Positions 53,801 to 62,012 are shown, counted from the stretch's first letter. The stretch: 64,000 bases of DNA from an uncultured Armatimonadota bacterium (GCA_903899015.1 CAIUHP010000028.1:108230-172229), one strand, 5' to 3'. The notes: generated from the sequence alone by a model not told the origin. Numbers and translations are program-made.

Positions 53801-56151
53801 CAACAAAGGACGTTAACGGTGCTGTTGAAACAGCTTTGGTTGGTGCAAATGCTCAGCCAACAGGCGGAACAAGCGATCTTGCGACGACAACAGGTTTCTT
53901 AAACCTGCTTAACTCGTCTGCAACGACACTCCTTTACGGAACCTATCTCGGTGGTGCTCTTGATGATCGTGTCTACGGACCGTTCGTTGATAGCTTCGGA
54001 GATGTTTGGGTCTACGGTTGGACAGACTCTTATCGACAGTACACGCTGTTCGATAACAGCGGTAATCCGAAGACCTATACGGATTCAGCTTCGTTGCCAA
54101 ACGCGATGATCTCGCCGCTAGCATTCAAAGCGACTCCTGACGCAAACGGTTACACTCAATTGGGTGGAATTCTGTTCGGAGCGCTCTCTGAGACGTATCC
54201 AAACTACACTCCTTGGAGCTTCACTCCGACATCGACGAACCCTGGTTCGCCAATGCCTACAATCTCGGCTACGTATAAGCGAGACGGTTGGTTGGACAAG
54301 ATCCGAGTTAACCTAGCTTCGGTATCGAGCGTAACGTTCGTGCCTAGCACCGTTCCTGGTGGACTGGGTGCAACAACGGTTGGTACCGTTACCTTAAGCC
54401 AGCCAGCTCCAAACGGCGGTGCAAGCATCGTACTCACGCTTGACAGCACGAGTGCAGCCTCATTCTCTTCGGATCCAACGAAGCCAGTTGGCACCCTCGT
54501 TCTTCCGATTGCTTCCGGTGTGGCAACTGGATCGTTCACGGTCTACACCTTCGGCGTTACAGTTGATACGGCAGTTCAAGTGAAGGCGACCTACCAAGGT
54601 AGCTTCTCGATCGGACAGTTCACGGTTACGCCTTGGCTGCAGCAGCTTTCGTTGACTCCGACAAGTATTGTCGGTGGAAACGCAGTCACCGGTCGAATCA
54701 CTCTTGCATCCGTGCCTCCAACAGGAAGCGGTGGTGTGAAAGTAACGGTTCTCACCGACTCGCCATCGATCGTGAACTTCGGCGGAAACCAAACCACAAC
54801 GGTTACGGTTCCAGAAGGTCAGGCTTCGGTCACATTCCAAATCGATACAAGTGGTGTCGGAACAATCTCGTTCCCGCAGATCACAGCATCTCTTCTTGGA
54901 GTGGGGCGAACTCAAACTCTAACAGTAACGCTCGCAAGTCTCTTGTCGATCACCTTCGACAACAGCACAGTCGCTGGCGGAACTGACGTCACCGGTACGG
55001 TTAACCTTGACGGTCAGGCAACTGGTCCGTTCATCGTGAATCTCACATCGGGTGATCCTACATTCACCTTCGATACTGGCAATGCTGACCCAGCGCAGTT
55101 GATCTTCAAGCAGGGTGAAACCTCCAAGTCGTTCACGATCCATACTCCGTACAAGGCAACAAGTACGCAGACGGTTATCACGGCTGAGAGACCTGCCCAA
55201 GGCAACTATCCGGACCAGTCGGTTTCCAACACTCTCTTCATCAAGGCCTCCGATCTGACAACGTTCACGATCGACCCAACTGAAGTTTCGGGTGGCAACA
55301 CATCTACTGGCACGGTCATCATTGGAAACGCAGCGCCTTCAGGCGGAGTTGTTATCAACCTTGTAAGCAGCGACACGTCGATTGCTACTGTTCCTGCAAC
55401 TGTAGTAGTCCCTGCTGGTGCAACTAGCGCGGTCTTTACGATCACGACGACAGTTATCCCAACGACGAAGACGGTTACTCTGACCGCTTCACGAGGCCCA
55501 GTTAGCCTTAATCAGGTTCTCACGGTCGATGGTGTAGTGTTCTCACTCACGATCGCACCTTCAAGTGTTATCGGTGGCGCTTCAGGCAATGCAACAGGAA
55601 CGATCACTCTTCCTGCAGCGGCACCTGCCGGTGGCCTGACATTCTCGCTTCACAGCGATCAGTCAGTCGCAGCATTCGCTAACGGTACTCAGGACAGCAC
55701 GGTAACGGTAGCTGAGAACACAACAACCGCTACGTTCCAGATCACGACAACTCCTCCAGTAGCAGTCAACCAGGTGGTTAACATCTCAGCGACTCTGCCA
55801 GGTGGTGTCATCGGTGGTCTCGGATCGTTGACTCAGCAATTGAATGTTCGACAAGTTGGAGTCGCTGGAATCAAGTTCATTCCGAGCATGATCTCTTCGC
55901 GAGCCCCTCGCAACAAGACAATCTGCACCATCACCTTGGATGCTCCCGCAACCTCGGACGGTACGATTACTCTTAGCACGAGCGGTGCAACCAACATCGT
56001 CAACATCCCGGCTAGCGTTCCAATCAAGAAGGGACAGGTGAGCGTAAGCTTCACGGTCACTTCGAAGTCTGTCTCTAGAACATTGGCCACAACGGTAACC
56101 GCCTCCTTCGGAGCTGGTTCTGCCGCTGCAACGGTCACTGTTACTCGATAA
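50818..56151 (+). CDS. Very large secreted surface protein with beta-propeller (SBBP) and Ig-like repeats
   Basis: A 1,777-residue exported protein. The GTG at 50818 starts a good signal peptide (CVGLLGVVGLLASAAFAG) with GAGGTG before it; the frame is open 26 codons further. Residues 45-260 match the DUF7948 N-terminal domain (RFIENVGQWPEKARYLTRSE). SBBP-type propeller blades follow (GVYMTGYTMAPDFPA, GDVWIAGRTQSSDFPG). Near 355-660 are three related beta modules, each with a Tyr/Phe-Asn-Thr or Asn-Ala-Thr stretch. From about 1,170 to the end are seven Ig-like repeats of 80-95 residues starting with a phrase like LTPTSIVGGN or IAPSSVIGGA. No sortase or anchor signal is seen. It is likely a surface or matrix adhesin. 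It is monocistronic and ends at a strong terminator. Confidence 0.85.
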   Translation: MLLISNRSKCVGLLGVVGLLASAAFAGGPRANAAKVSQLPVAEAKKKLNKASNRFIENVGQWPEKARYLTRSENLNVWLTKEGLTFDYFKAKVSERNPSRKGQVIGMSFDGAKSFNPVGEGKLRFVTDYLNAKLKRQHTASSFSGAVAKNVYPGIDVRAYIDADKQKPRYDLVVAPNANPSQIKLAFHGATSTSIQNNSIAIKTQIGTLSEGHLFAYQELAGARRPVDASFVAFGHDKYGFKLGAYDHSKALVIDPLVYGSYYGGDGGMDEVRSVTTDNAGGVYMTGYTMAPDFPAIYGPYGFALHGGRDAFVSKLQGDAYSHDYAAIIAGSLDDYGQFIKIDPHGDVWIAGRTQSSDFPGNEVYQRPNVQFLQMTQSVQGGWFGGTFVLDYGNGTFDTAPIAWNASTSDVANALNLALGTVGVQVTSTGGTLDQGGTYRVALPWNFPLLLSVIHNRLGPQYILAKNPSPQFTVGQLVQLSNGAKAPKSGTYTLTFSGGDFGGPGTTVPIAYNATAATVQAAVTAVVGAGNATVNAGSNYLISFAAGAYSANPPSITIDTSLLVGGTFVLNVVDQYVLTWDQSTPSPVGGFVGFTIGGNSIFFRYNTTAANLQAGLAIIAGGASVSVSNPSGGTLPNSTYIISFVGSGAGSTNMTMNDEFLLSRPTYSILAKTSDIFVMRFQQSATTVLDPVSTEAVSFFGGDSDEALAGFSIQPKANPAATDPVIFAFGGTVAPTDYQQLVPVSEIPAGFPGGQTGYIAKYNYNEQANSFALDGNVPRYIAGGNFLDLTGVVMDNQGSVYTGGTVHFQGNVDTAVNPVFVTTPGVFATGRLLRNNDLFVQKYRPDGTTAYSALIGGNDSDVAGGLDFDLDGTTFNSGSSIDVDSNLDLYITGISGSFNFPRTRGVFGETFNSNANVTVTKINTDASQILYSTNLKTSGLVLPSGVAVDLKGDAFVTGNVHPNFYDFPDTFTFNPLTAANPNEPNSMPLGTIQTTTKDVNGAVETALVGANAQPTGGTSDLATTTGFLNLLNSSATTLLYGTYLGGALDDRVYGPFVDSFGDVWVYGWTDSYRQYTLFDNSGNPKTYTDSASLPNAMISPLAFKATPDANGYTQLGGILFGALSETYPNYTPWSFTPTSTNPGSPMPTISATYKRDGWLDKIRVNLASVSSVTFVPSTVPGGLGATTVGTVTLSQPAPNGGASIVLTLDSTSAASFSSDPTKPVGTLVLPIASGVATGSFTVYTFGVTVDTAVQVKATYQGSFSIGQFTVTPWLQQLSLTPTSIVGGNAVTGRITLASVPPTGSGGVKVTVLTDSPSIVNFGGNQTTTVTVPEGQASVTFQIDTSGVGTISFPQITASLLGVGRTQTLTVTLASLLSITFDNSTVAGGTDVTGTVNLDGQATGPFIVNLTSGDPTFTFDTGNADPAQLIFKQGETSKSFTIHTPYKATSTQTVITAERPAQGNYPDQSVSNTLFIKASDLTTFTIDPTEVSGGNTSTGTVIIGNAAPSGGVVINLVSSDTSIATVPATVVVPAGATSAVFTITTTVIPTTKTVTLTASRGPVSLNQVLTVDGVVFSLTIAPSSVIGGASGNATGTITLPAAAPAGGLTFSLHSDQSVAAFANGTQDSTVTVAENTTTATFQITTTPPVAVNQVVNISATLPGGVIGGLGSLTQQLNVRQVGVAGIKFIPSMISSRAPRNKTICTITLDAPATSDGTITLSTSGATNIVNIPASVPIKKGQVSVSFTVTSKSVSRTLATTVTASFGAGSAAATVTVTR

Positions 56152-56164
56152 CAGAAAGGACCCC

Positions 56165-56200
56165 AATCGCCCCCTGACCATCCGGTCAGGGGGCGATTTT
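56165..56200 (+). terminator. Terminator after the large surface-protein gene
   Basis: A 15-bp perfect stem (AATCGCCCCCTGACC / GGTCAGGGGGCGATT) with loop ATCC and T-run, 13 bases after the stop. Confidence 0.94.
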
Positions 56201-56402
56201 GTGTTTAAGGCCGGTAACGTGCGACGAGTTGGAGTGCGGGTCCCCAATGACCCTGTATCCTTATGTTGCGTTTTTCGTTTCCTGCGAATCCCGCACCTGA
56301 TGGTTCCGTGCCATGGTGGGGCCCTGTAGTCACCTACTCACTCAGTCCATAGACACAGAGATTTAAGCTCCATTGAACGTGTATGGGCTACCAACGCGCC
56401 CT

Positions 56403-56430
56403 GTAATCAAACTTTACGAGCATTGATTAC
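56403..56430 (+). promoter_or_regulatory. 8-bp inverted repeat upstream of lnt, possible operator
   Basis: GTAATCAA-N12-TTGATTAC, a perfect palindrome ending 23 bases before the lnt start codon. No transcription factor of matching specificity can be named. Confidence 0.45.
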
Positions 56431-56453
56431 GTCATCCACTACACGGACCCATT

Positions 56454-57884
56454 GTGAACGTCCCTACAAATCGAACCGACGTCCGGGCCTTGTGGCAAAC
56501 AGCTTCGCTGTTTCTTAGTGCCGTTTTGTTGTCAGGTGCCTTGATTACGGTTGCCCTGCCTCCCAGCGGTAAGGGGATTGTAGCCTGGTTCCCGCTCGCC
56601 CCGGTCTTCTACGCTACTCGAAATACTCGGTTCATCACCGGATTCACTGTTTCGATTCTCGCGAGCTTCTTCGCCGCCTTTCTAGCTACGAAGGGAGTCT
56701 TCTACTCGCACGGCGGACCCACCGGTGAACCAGCCTGGATCTATGTCGGGTGTACGATCTTTGGAATCGTTTTTGCTTTCGTGGCCGGGATCTCCGCTGA
56801 AGGACGTCGAACTGGTTGGGTGGGCTTGATTGTGCTGAGTGCTTTGGGTGTCATGCTTGAGTACGCAACTCTCCTCCTGATGCCGGCGCCGTTCGAAGGG
56901 TCCCAGTCAAAGTCGGCTCTCATGCTGATGTTAGCAAGCATCACTGGTATTTGGGGAATTGGCTTTTCTCTATGGCTTGTCAATTTGGCGTGGCCAATGT
57001 TGATTGACAAGCGATCCTCTTGGTTGTCGCTACTCTTGCTGTTTTGCGCGGTAACTGCCTTTGGCTTGCCGCAAGTCAAAACTACTGATGCAAAGGACTC
57101 AGTCACGGTTGGTGTCGTACAAGCCTTTCCCGGCGAATTGTTCACTAAGTTAAAAGATGGGAACAGAGGCGTGTCTTCCTACCTTCATGAGGCAAATCTT
57201 CGCTCCGCAAGTCTCGTCGTTCTGCCCGAGTTTGGTGGACTCGCGTTTGCCCATAACGGAAAGACCGACTCACTCACAAATCTCGCACATCAAAGGGGAA
57301 TCCCTGCTTTTGTTACAACATTTTGGGACGACGCCAAGCCGCTTCCTCATAATGCATCTTCGGTCTTTGATTCAACTGGCGAGTCGGAGCGTTACTTCAA
57401 GCAGAGGCTCTTTGGCAGCGAGAATAGCATGAGCACACCCGGTTCCAAACCTAAGGCTGTTGAATCGATAGTTGGAAAGCTTGGCCTCAACATTTGCTAC
57501 GATTCCTGCTTTCCGTCGATAATTCGTGAGACGGCTCGTTTGGGTGCCGACATCATCGCGCTCCCGACCATTGACCCCGATTCTCCCTATGGATTCTTTG
57601 CCGCTAATCACGCCGCCCTCTCGCCAATTCGATCGGCCGAGAATGGAGTCTCGATTATTCGATGTGACGGTTATGCTTACTCTTCGATCACGGATCCGAA
57701 CGGGCGAGAGGTTTTGGAGCTATTTCCTGATTCCAAGGAAGCTGTCGGTGTGGCAACCATTCCGAGACTTGGCCATAAGACCGTTTATAGAGCGCTAGGA
57801 GATTGGTTTGTAGTCTTATGCGGACTGATCCTCGCCTGGTGGGCCCAGGCGAGAATTCGCGAGATCAAAGCTAAGAAAGCCTAG
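56454..57884 (+). CDS. lnt: Apolipoprotein N-acyltransferase
   Basis: A 476-residue membrane enzyme that adds the third acyl chain to lipoproteins in the cytoplasmic membrane. N-terminal helices start around LFLSAVLLSGALITVALPPS and continue to about residue 205. The carbon-nitrogen hydrolase domain follows. The triad is visible: Glu in VVLPEFGGL, Lys in RYFKQRLFG, and Cys in GLNICYDSCFPSIIRE. A last helix anchors the C-terminus (WFVVLCGLILAWWA). It is somewhat shorter than typical Lnt. The GTG at 56454 is the best start. Its stop overlaps the end of gpmA (shared CTAG). Confidence 0.9.
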   Translation: MNVPTNRTDVRALWQTASLFLSAVLLSGALITVALPPSGKGIVAWFPLAPVFYATRNTRFITGFTVSILASFFAAFLATKGVFYSHGGPTGEPAWIYVGCTIFGIVFAFVAGISAEGRRTGWVGLIVLSALGVMLEYATLLLMPAPFEGSQSKSALMLMLASITGIWGIGFSLWLVNLAWPMLIDKRSSWLSLLLLFCAVTAFGLPQVKTTDAKDSVTVGVVQAFPGELFTKLKDGNRGVSSYLHEANLRSASLVVLPEFGGLAFAHNGKTDSLTNLAHQRGIPAFVTTFWDDAKPLPHNASSVFDSTGESERYFKQRLFGSENSMSTPGSKPKAVESIVGKLGLNICYDSCFPSIIRETARLGADIIALPTIDPDSPYGFFAANHAALSPIRSAENGVSIIRCDGYAYSSITDPNGREVLELFPDSKEAVGVATIPRLGHKTVYRALGDWFVVLCGLILAWWAQARIREIKAKKA

Positions 57885-58483
57885 AGAATCTCTTTGGAGA
57901 CGATATGACCTTCAAGGGTGAGGTCATAAACAACGGGAACTGCGGTCCCGAGGTTAAGCTCAAGAACCTCTTCTTTTGAAAGGTTATCGAGTTTCATGAC
58001 AATCGAGCGATTGGAGTTGCCGTGAGCAACTACTAGAACGCTCTTGCCTTGATAGATGTCGCCGAGGATGCATCGCTCGAAGAAGGGAAGAGTACGAGCG
58101 GCAGTCATTTCAAGCGACTCACCGTTAGGCGGTGGAACGTCAAAGCTTCGTCGCCAAATGTGAACTTGCTCTTTTCCGAACTTCTCGGCAGTTTGAGTCT
58201 TGTTAAGGCCTTGAAGGTCGCCATAGTGTCGCTCATTAAGCGCCTGGTCGCGAATCGTAGGAATTTCGACACCCATCGATTCGGAAATCAAAGCCAAGGT
58301 GTTTTGAGCTCTTTGAAGGGTGCTTGTGTAGGCTACGTCAATATGGATCGAAGCCAGTTTCTGCCCTGCTCGTCGGGCTTCATCCCGTCCCTGATCTGTC
58401 AAGGGCACATCCACCCAACCCGTAAACCGATCTTCCAGATTCCATAAAGACTGTCCGTGTCGGACAAGAATAAGTTTTGGCAT
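57881..58483 (-). CDS. gpmA: 2,3-bisphosphoglycerate-dependent phosphoglycerate mutase, short form
   Basis: A 200-residue histidine phosphatase-family mutase of glycolysis, interconverting 3- and 2-phosphoglycerate. It has LILVRHGQSLWNLEDRFTGW with the phospho-histidine, ERHYGDLQGLNK and the second histidine in LVVAHGNSNRSIV. It is about 50 residues shorter than the E. coli enzyme, with a reduced C-terminus, as in other short GpmA forms. I start it at the ATG at 58483, which begins the family's first strand; the open frame extends to 58561. The stop overlaps the lnt stop. A co-factor-independent type would look quite different. Confidence 0.93.
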   Translation of the reverse strand: MPKLILVRHGQSLWNLEDRFTGWVDVPLTDQGRDEARRAGQKLASIHIDVAYTSTLQRAQNTLALISESMGVEIPTIRDQALNERHYGDLQGLNKTQTAEKFGKEQVHIWRRSFDVPPPNGESLEMTAARTLPFFERCILGDIYQGKSVLVVAHGNSNRSIVMKLDNLSKEEVLELNLGTAVPVVYDLTLEGHIVSKEIL

Positions 58484-58545
58484 TTTGAGGACCCATTTTA
58501 CCGACAGTTGGAGCCGTGGGGCACGGCATAGTAAGCTAAGTCGTT

Positions 58546-59082
58546 TTGGAGCCTCAACCACCCATTATCTTCATTTCCGGTCCTCCGGCAGCGGGGAAGT
58601 CGACCCTCTGCACCGCACTCCTCATGGAGTTTGACTATGGCTTTCACCTGGCCGTCGACGATCTGCGAACGTGGGTAGTCCAAGGCCTATCCGAGTCCGT
58701 CCCGTGGACTGAAGAGACCGAACGCCAATTCCAAATCGCGGAAGCGGCTACCTGCGACATCGCCAAACGCTATCAAGACGCCGGCTTCGCCGTCGCAGTC
58801 GACCACTGCCGTAACTTGCCCATCCTCGAACGCACTATCAACGAGAACCTTGGCGGACGCAAAGTCATCAAAGTCTGCCTCATGCCCGACCTAGCCACCA
58901 ACCTCCACCGAAACCAAACCCGAACGAATAAACTCTTCGCGCCAGAATTCCTAGTAGAAACCATCAAGTGGACCAACACGAACTATCGCAAAGAAGTCCC
59001 CAACGGCTGGCAAGTAATCGACAACACGCACCTGACCGTCGAAGAAACTGTCTCCCTCATTCGCCCCCGGGAGTGCCCGTAG
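58546..59082 (+). CDS. P-loop kinase/ATPase of unknown target
   Basis: A 178-residue AAA_33/zeta-toxin-like nucleoside triphosphate-binding protein. Walker A is ISGPPAAGKSTLC near residue 15. A Walker B-like DHCR stands where kinases of this group have a DxxN/C pair (VAVDHCRNLP). A lid region is rich in Arg, Asn and Thr (NLHRNQTRTNKLFAPE). The start is TTG at 58546, which could also be wrong by a few codons. Third positions are rich in C, unlike neighbours, and the gene borders a duplicated and decayed region, suggesting recent arrival. Its 3' end is part of a 95-bp tandem repeat. Kinase target unknown; no antitoxin partner is adjacent. Confidence 0.72.
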   Translation: MEPQPPIIFISGPPAAGKSTLCTALLMEFDYGFHLAVDDLRTWVVQGLSESVPWTEETERQFQIAEAATCDIAKRYQDAGFAVAVDHCRNLPILERTINENLGGRKVIKVCLMPDLATNLHRNQTRTNKLFAPEFLVETIKWTNTNYRKEVPNGWQVIDNTHLTVEETVSLIRPRECP

Positions 59083-59236
59083 CCGCCGGATGGTCGTACC
59101 GGCGTTTTACATCCACGGCATGAAACCCTGTAGACCTTTTGACTGTCTCCCTCATTCGCCCCCAGGAGTGCCCGTAGCCGCCGGTTGGTCGTACCGGCGT
59201 TTTACATCCACGGCATGAAACCTTGTAGACCTGTTG
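59047..59236 (+). repeat. 95-bp tandem duplication covering the kinase gene 3' end and its hairpin
   Basis: Bases 59047-59141 are repeated at 59142-59236 with four differences. Each unit holds the last codons and stop of the kinase gene, the hairpin with CGCCGG-N9-CCGGCG plus TTTT, and a following stretch (ACATCCACGGCATGAAACC). Confidence 0.93.
59084..59108 (+). terminator. Terminator hairpin after the kinase gene (copy 1)
   Basis: Stem CGCCGG / CCGGCG (6 bp) followed by TTTT, two bases after the stop. The second copy of the repeat at 59179-59203 has a 7-bp perfect stem. Confidence 0.6.
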
Positions 59237-59243
59237 ACGTTTT

Positions 59244-59803
59244 ATGAAACCAAGAACCTGGGTTACCCTTTACTTGACCATGCTTCTCGTCGCAAGCATC
59301 GTCGTCGGGGCTCGAGCAATCCGGTGCCAATTTCAAGCTTTGTCTTGTGTGTCGCGGTCTACATCCTTACTGCCAAACAAGAAAGCAAGCGGAGACTGCT
59401 CCTAGTCATCTAGTTGCTCTGCACCCTTCCTTCATTTGTCACTTTCATCGCTTCATCTTTCGTATTATTCGGATCAGTGGTACTTCAGCTATTAGGCGCG
59501 GCGGGAAAGCTGATAACGGAGGAGTCGCGGCCTTGCGCCTACCATTCCGTCCCCAACACCACAAACTGGTAATCATGCGTCCGCGACCCGGGCTGGGGTC
59601 GATATCGGCTTCCGCCTCTTACCCCGGGGCATCACGGAGATGGCCCGGGGCTAAAATATGTGACCACTCCGTGGTCAAGATGCCGAATTTGCATTCGTCA
59701 GATCGAAATAGAATCAGCCGCGCCTAAAAGTCAAGAATCCACCGATCCCGGCATTTTCTTCCCGGATTGGGGGAGGGCTTTGGAAGCACGTTTGTATCTG
59801 TAA
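59244..59803 (+). pseudogene. Decayed membrane-protein gene
   Basis: An ATG at 59244 opens a membrane-protein-like frame (YLTMLLVASIVVGARAI). About 75 bases on, the frame shifts by one; the new frame carries two more hydrophobic stretches (ISSFVLCVAVYILTA, then FVTFIASSFVLFGSVVLQLL). It is broken by in-frame stops at 59411 (TAG) and 59570 (TAA), then runs on with protein-like sequence (DPGWGRYRLPPLTPG) to a TAA at 59801. One frameshift and two stops in a frame with membrane-like character indicate a dead gene. The family is not recognised. The limits are approximate; the last part may be unrelated. Confidence 0.5.
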
Positions 59804-60075
59804 ATCGAGAATATTCCGCAACATTGTTTGTACATTTCAACCCACCACTCGAGGGTGCGATGAGCGTACTTGGGGATCCAAACGAAACGAATTGGTTTAA
59901 ACGAAAACCCCCGGATATTCTCCATGAAGCAAAGCGTTTGGTGCTTAACACCATCCAATCCGAACAACCGGACAATTTAGGAACAATCTTCGTCGATCAT
60001 GTAGCTTCGGTTAACGATGTAGAGCGCCATTGGAAGGACACAGAAGTGAACATGCACCGGATGAAGGCAAAATAG
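59767..60075 (+). CDS. Hypothetical protein, possibly a fragment
   Basis: A 102-residue frame with TTG start. The sequence reads as a plausible soluble protein (SATLFVHFNPPLEGAMSVLG, then ILHEAKRLVLNTIQSEQ). It overlaps the end of the decayed frame and has no clear ribosome-binding site. It could be a live small gene, the tail of a gene whose front has been lost, or chance. I recognise no family. Confidence 0.35.
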   Translation: MGEGFGSTFVSVNREYSATLFVHFNPPLEGAMSVLGDPNETNWFKRKPPDILHEAKRLVLNTIQSEQPDNLGTIFVDHVASVNDVERHWKDTEVNMHRMKAK

Positions 60076-60597
60076 GTCACTTTCCTTGAAGAGAAGCTAC
60101 CAGCAGACAAGTAAGAGACATCACACTTCGTGCCCGCGTTGATTGACATGCTAACGAGAAAAGATCGATCAGCAACCAGACTCAAGCATTACAAGTTTCC
60201 TAAATTGAAGTTATGGAAGGGATTAACCGAAATGTGTCTAAAATTTGGCGCTGAAGGCACCTCCTCTTCGTCATGATCTCAAATATAGGATTTCTAGTCT
60301 GTCCCAACCTCCGTGCCGCCATATTAGACAGGTTGAACAGATAGGGCCGTAAGGTGTCAATGATCACCGAAAAGCGCGAGCGCGTTGTGAGGAGGTGATA
60401 TGGTATCGCCGGTTCCGGCGGGAAAGATTAGGAGAATATCTTTGGGTTAACCAATCAGCCCTGGCTCGAAAGGAAGAAGGTCAACATAGCATATTGGTAA
60501 AGCAGGAGAACGGGCGAATTCGCTAAATCGTCGTTTCCAAGTTGGAAGCGGTTCGAGAATGTGCGAATACCGAAGGCGCTTTGCGCGCGGCCCCTCC
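60076..60597. other. Stretch without a supported gene
   Basis: About 520 bases with only short frames and no clear RNA structure. One 56-codon stop-to-stop frame around 60355-60525 has an Arg-rich start (YRRFRRERLGEYLW) but no start codon signal. The composition and lack of long frames fit the relic character of the preceding 500 bases. Confidence 0.5.
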
Positions 60598-61965
60598 CTA
60601 GCGCTCCCCGCCATCGGAATGGCGGAGAGGGGACCAGAAATTTAGCATCTGGCCAGCAGGTTTCCCTACTCTTTCGCCGCTTCGGACGGCTAACTCTCCG
60701 CCAAGAATTACGTGCTCAACCCATCCGGTTAATGATTCGCCTTCATAAGGACTCCAACCTGATTTGCTCTCCACCATGGACCTTTCGAACACTTGGGTTC
60801 GGTGTTGATCCACAAGCACGATATCGGCATCGTATCCGACTTCAAGTCGACCCTTTCCTTGCATTCCGTATAGGTCGGCGGGGGTTTCGCAGGCCATCTT
60901 AATCATTGTCTGCAAGTCAAGACGGCCTTGGTGGACGAAGGTGAGCAACACGGAAAGCATGGTTTGAACTCCTGGCATTCCACTCGGACTCTTCGGATAG
61001 GGAAGGGCTTTTTCCTCGAGAGTGTGGGGAGCGTGGTCGCTACCGAACACGTCGAAGACTCCCTCTGATAATGCTTTCCAGAGTCCTTCTCGGTGCTCTT
61101 GGGAACGAATGGGTGGGTTCATCTGGGCAAGTGTGCCGAGCCGATCATAGCAATCAGGTGCGTTGAAGAAGAGGTGCTGGGGAGTGACTTCGGCAGTGGT
61201 TCCAAGGCCCTGACGCTTGGCTTCGGCGATCATGGGGGGCTCAAGCGCGGTGCTAATGTGCAGAATATGAACCGGCCGTCCGGTCTCGTGTGACAGGCGT
61301 AGGATTCGCTCGGTAGCCAAGCGTGCGCTTTCCGCGTCGCGCAAGAATGGGTGCTCGCGGGCATGGGGGTTGGCGCTGATGAGCGACTTGCGCTCGGTGT
61401 TTCTTGGCTCATCCTCGGCGTGGATCGGACATCGCTTGTTGCCAGCTAAAAGGACTTCGCGAAGCTCCTCATCCTTTCCCACTAAAAGCGTGCCGGTGGA
61501 GCTACCCATGAAGATCTTGATGCCAGGAGTTCCGGGCAATGACTCCAATTCGCGTAACTCAGAAACGTTGTCGGTACTCGCACCGACAAAGAAGCCATAA
61601 TGACACCAAGCCCGTCCAGCCGCTCGGTTCAGCTTATCTTCAAGCGCCTCTCGCGTCGTTGTCGTCGGGTTCGTGTTCGGCATCTCCAGGATTCCGGTGA
61701 CGCCCCCCATTAGCGCGGCTCGGGAGCCAGACTCCAGGTCCTCTTTATGCTCCAGACCGGGTTCTCGGAAATGAACTTGGGTGTCGATGACTCCTGGCAT
61801 GACGAGCAGGTTGGTCGCATCGATGATCTCGGCTGCGGAATCGTGGGATAAGTCGCCAATCGCGGCGATCTTGCCGCTGATGATTCCAACGTCGCCAACA
61901 GCGATTGATGTCGAGGTTGTCACCTGGCCATTTCGAATGATCCGATCAAAGTTCACGTTTTTCAT
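60598..61965 (-). CDS. pyrC: Dihydroorotase-like cyclic amidohydrolase
   Basis: A 455-residue zinc-dependent amidohydrolase. The metal motif reads VIDTQVHFREPGLEHKEDLE, matching dihydroorotase (HxR form) better than allantoinase. The block IKIFMGSSTGTLLV contains the lysine that is carbamylated to bridge the metals, in a form seen in many Bacteroidetes dihydroorotases. Other metal ligands lie in CPIHAEDE, HILHIST and DVFGSDHAPHTLEEK. Dihydroorotase closes carbamoyl-aspartate in pyrimidine synthesis. The alternative, allantoinase, is not excluded, as no other pyr or purine-degradation gene is nearby. It is divergent from xthA. Confidence 0.85.
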   Translation of the reverse strand: MKNVNFDRIIRNGQVTTSTSIAVGDVGIISGKIAAIGDLSHDSAAEIIDATNLLVMPGVIDTQVHFREPGLEHKEDLESGSRAALMGGVTGILEMPNTNPTTTTREALEDKLNRAAGRAWCHYGFFVGASTDNVSELRELESLPGTPGIKIFMGSSTGTLLVGKDEELREVLLAGNKRCPIHAEDEPRNTERKSLISANPHAREHPFLRDAESARLATERILRLSHETGRPVHILHISTALEPPMIAEAKRQGLGTTAEVTPQHLFFNAPDCYDRLGTLAQMNPPIRSQEHREGLWKALSEGVFDVFGSDHAPHTLEEKALPYPKSPSGMPGVQTMLSVLLTFVHQGRLDLQTMIKMACETPADLYGMQGKGRLEVGYDADIVLVDQHRTQVFERSMVESKSGWSPYEGESLTGWVEHVILGGELAVRSGERVGKPAGQMLNFWSPLRHSDGGER

Positions 61966-61999
61966 TTTGGCTCAACCACAATCCGAACAGCAGGCAGGA

Positions 62000-62005
62000 T
62001 AGAAT
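62000..62005 (+). promoter_or_regulatory. -10 box just before xthA
   Basis: TAGAAT ends seven bases before the xthA ATG, placing the expected RNA start at the start codon. The -35 region is weak. Confidence 0.45.
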
Positions 62006-62012
62006 TTGGCGA

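Larger units (their letters stand above)
56152..56453. other. Gap between the surface protein and lnt
   Basis: These 302 bases hold the terminator at 56165 and an inverted repeat near lnt (56403). Nothing in between looks coding. Confidence 0.6.

Noticed and set aside
54460..54915. Antisense frames in the large surface-protein gene (also 55786-56247)
   Set aside because: They come from repetitive Thr/Ser/Val codons on the plus strand and are rich in Arg and Ser without domain pattern.
58546..59082. Kinase gene as the toxin of a toxin-antitoxin pair
   Set aside because: Only the P-loop suggests zeta toxin; no small antitoxin gene is adjacent and the lid differs.
60355..60525. A 56-codon frame resembling a basic DNA-binding fragment
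   Set aside because: No start codon context, no family match and flanked by non-coding DNA.
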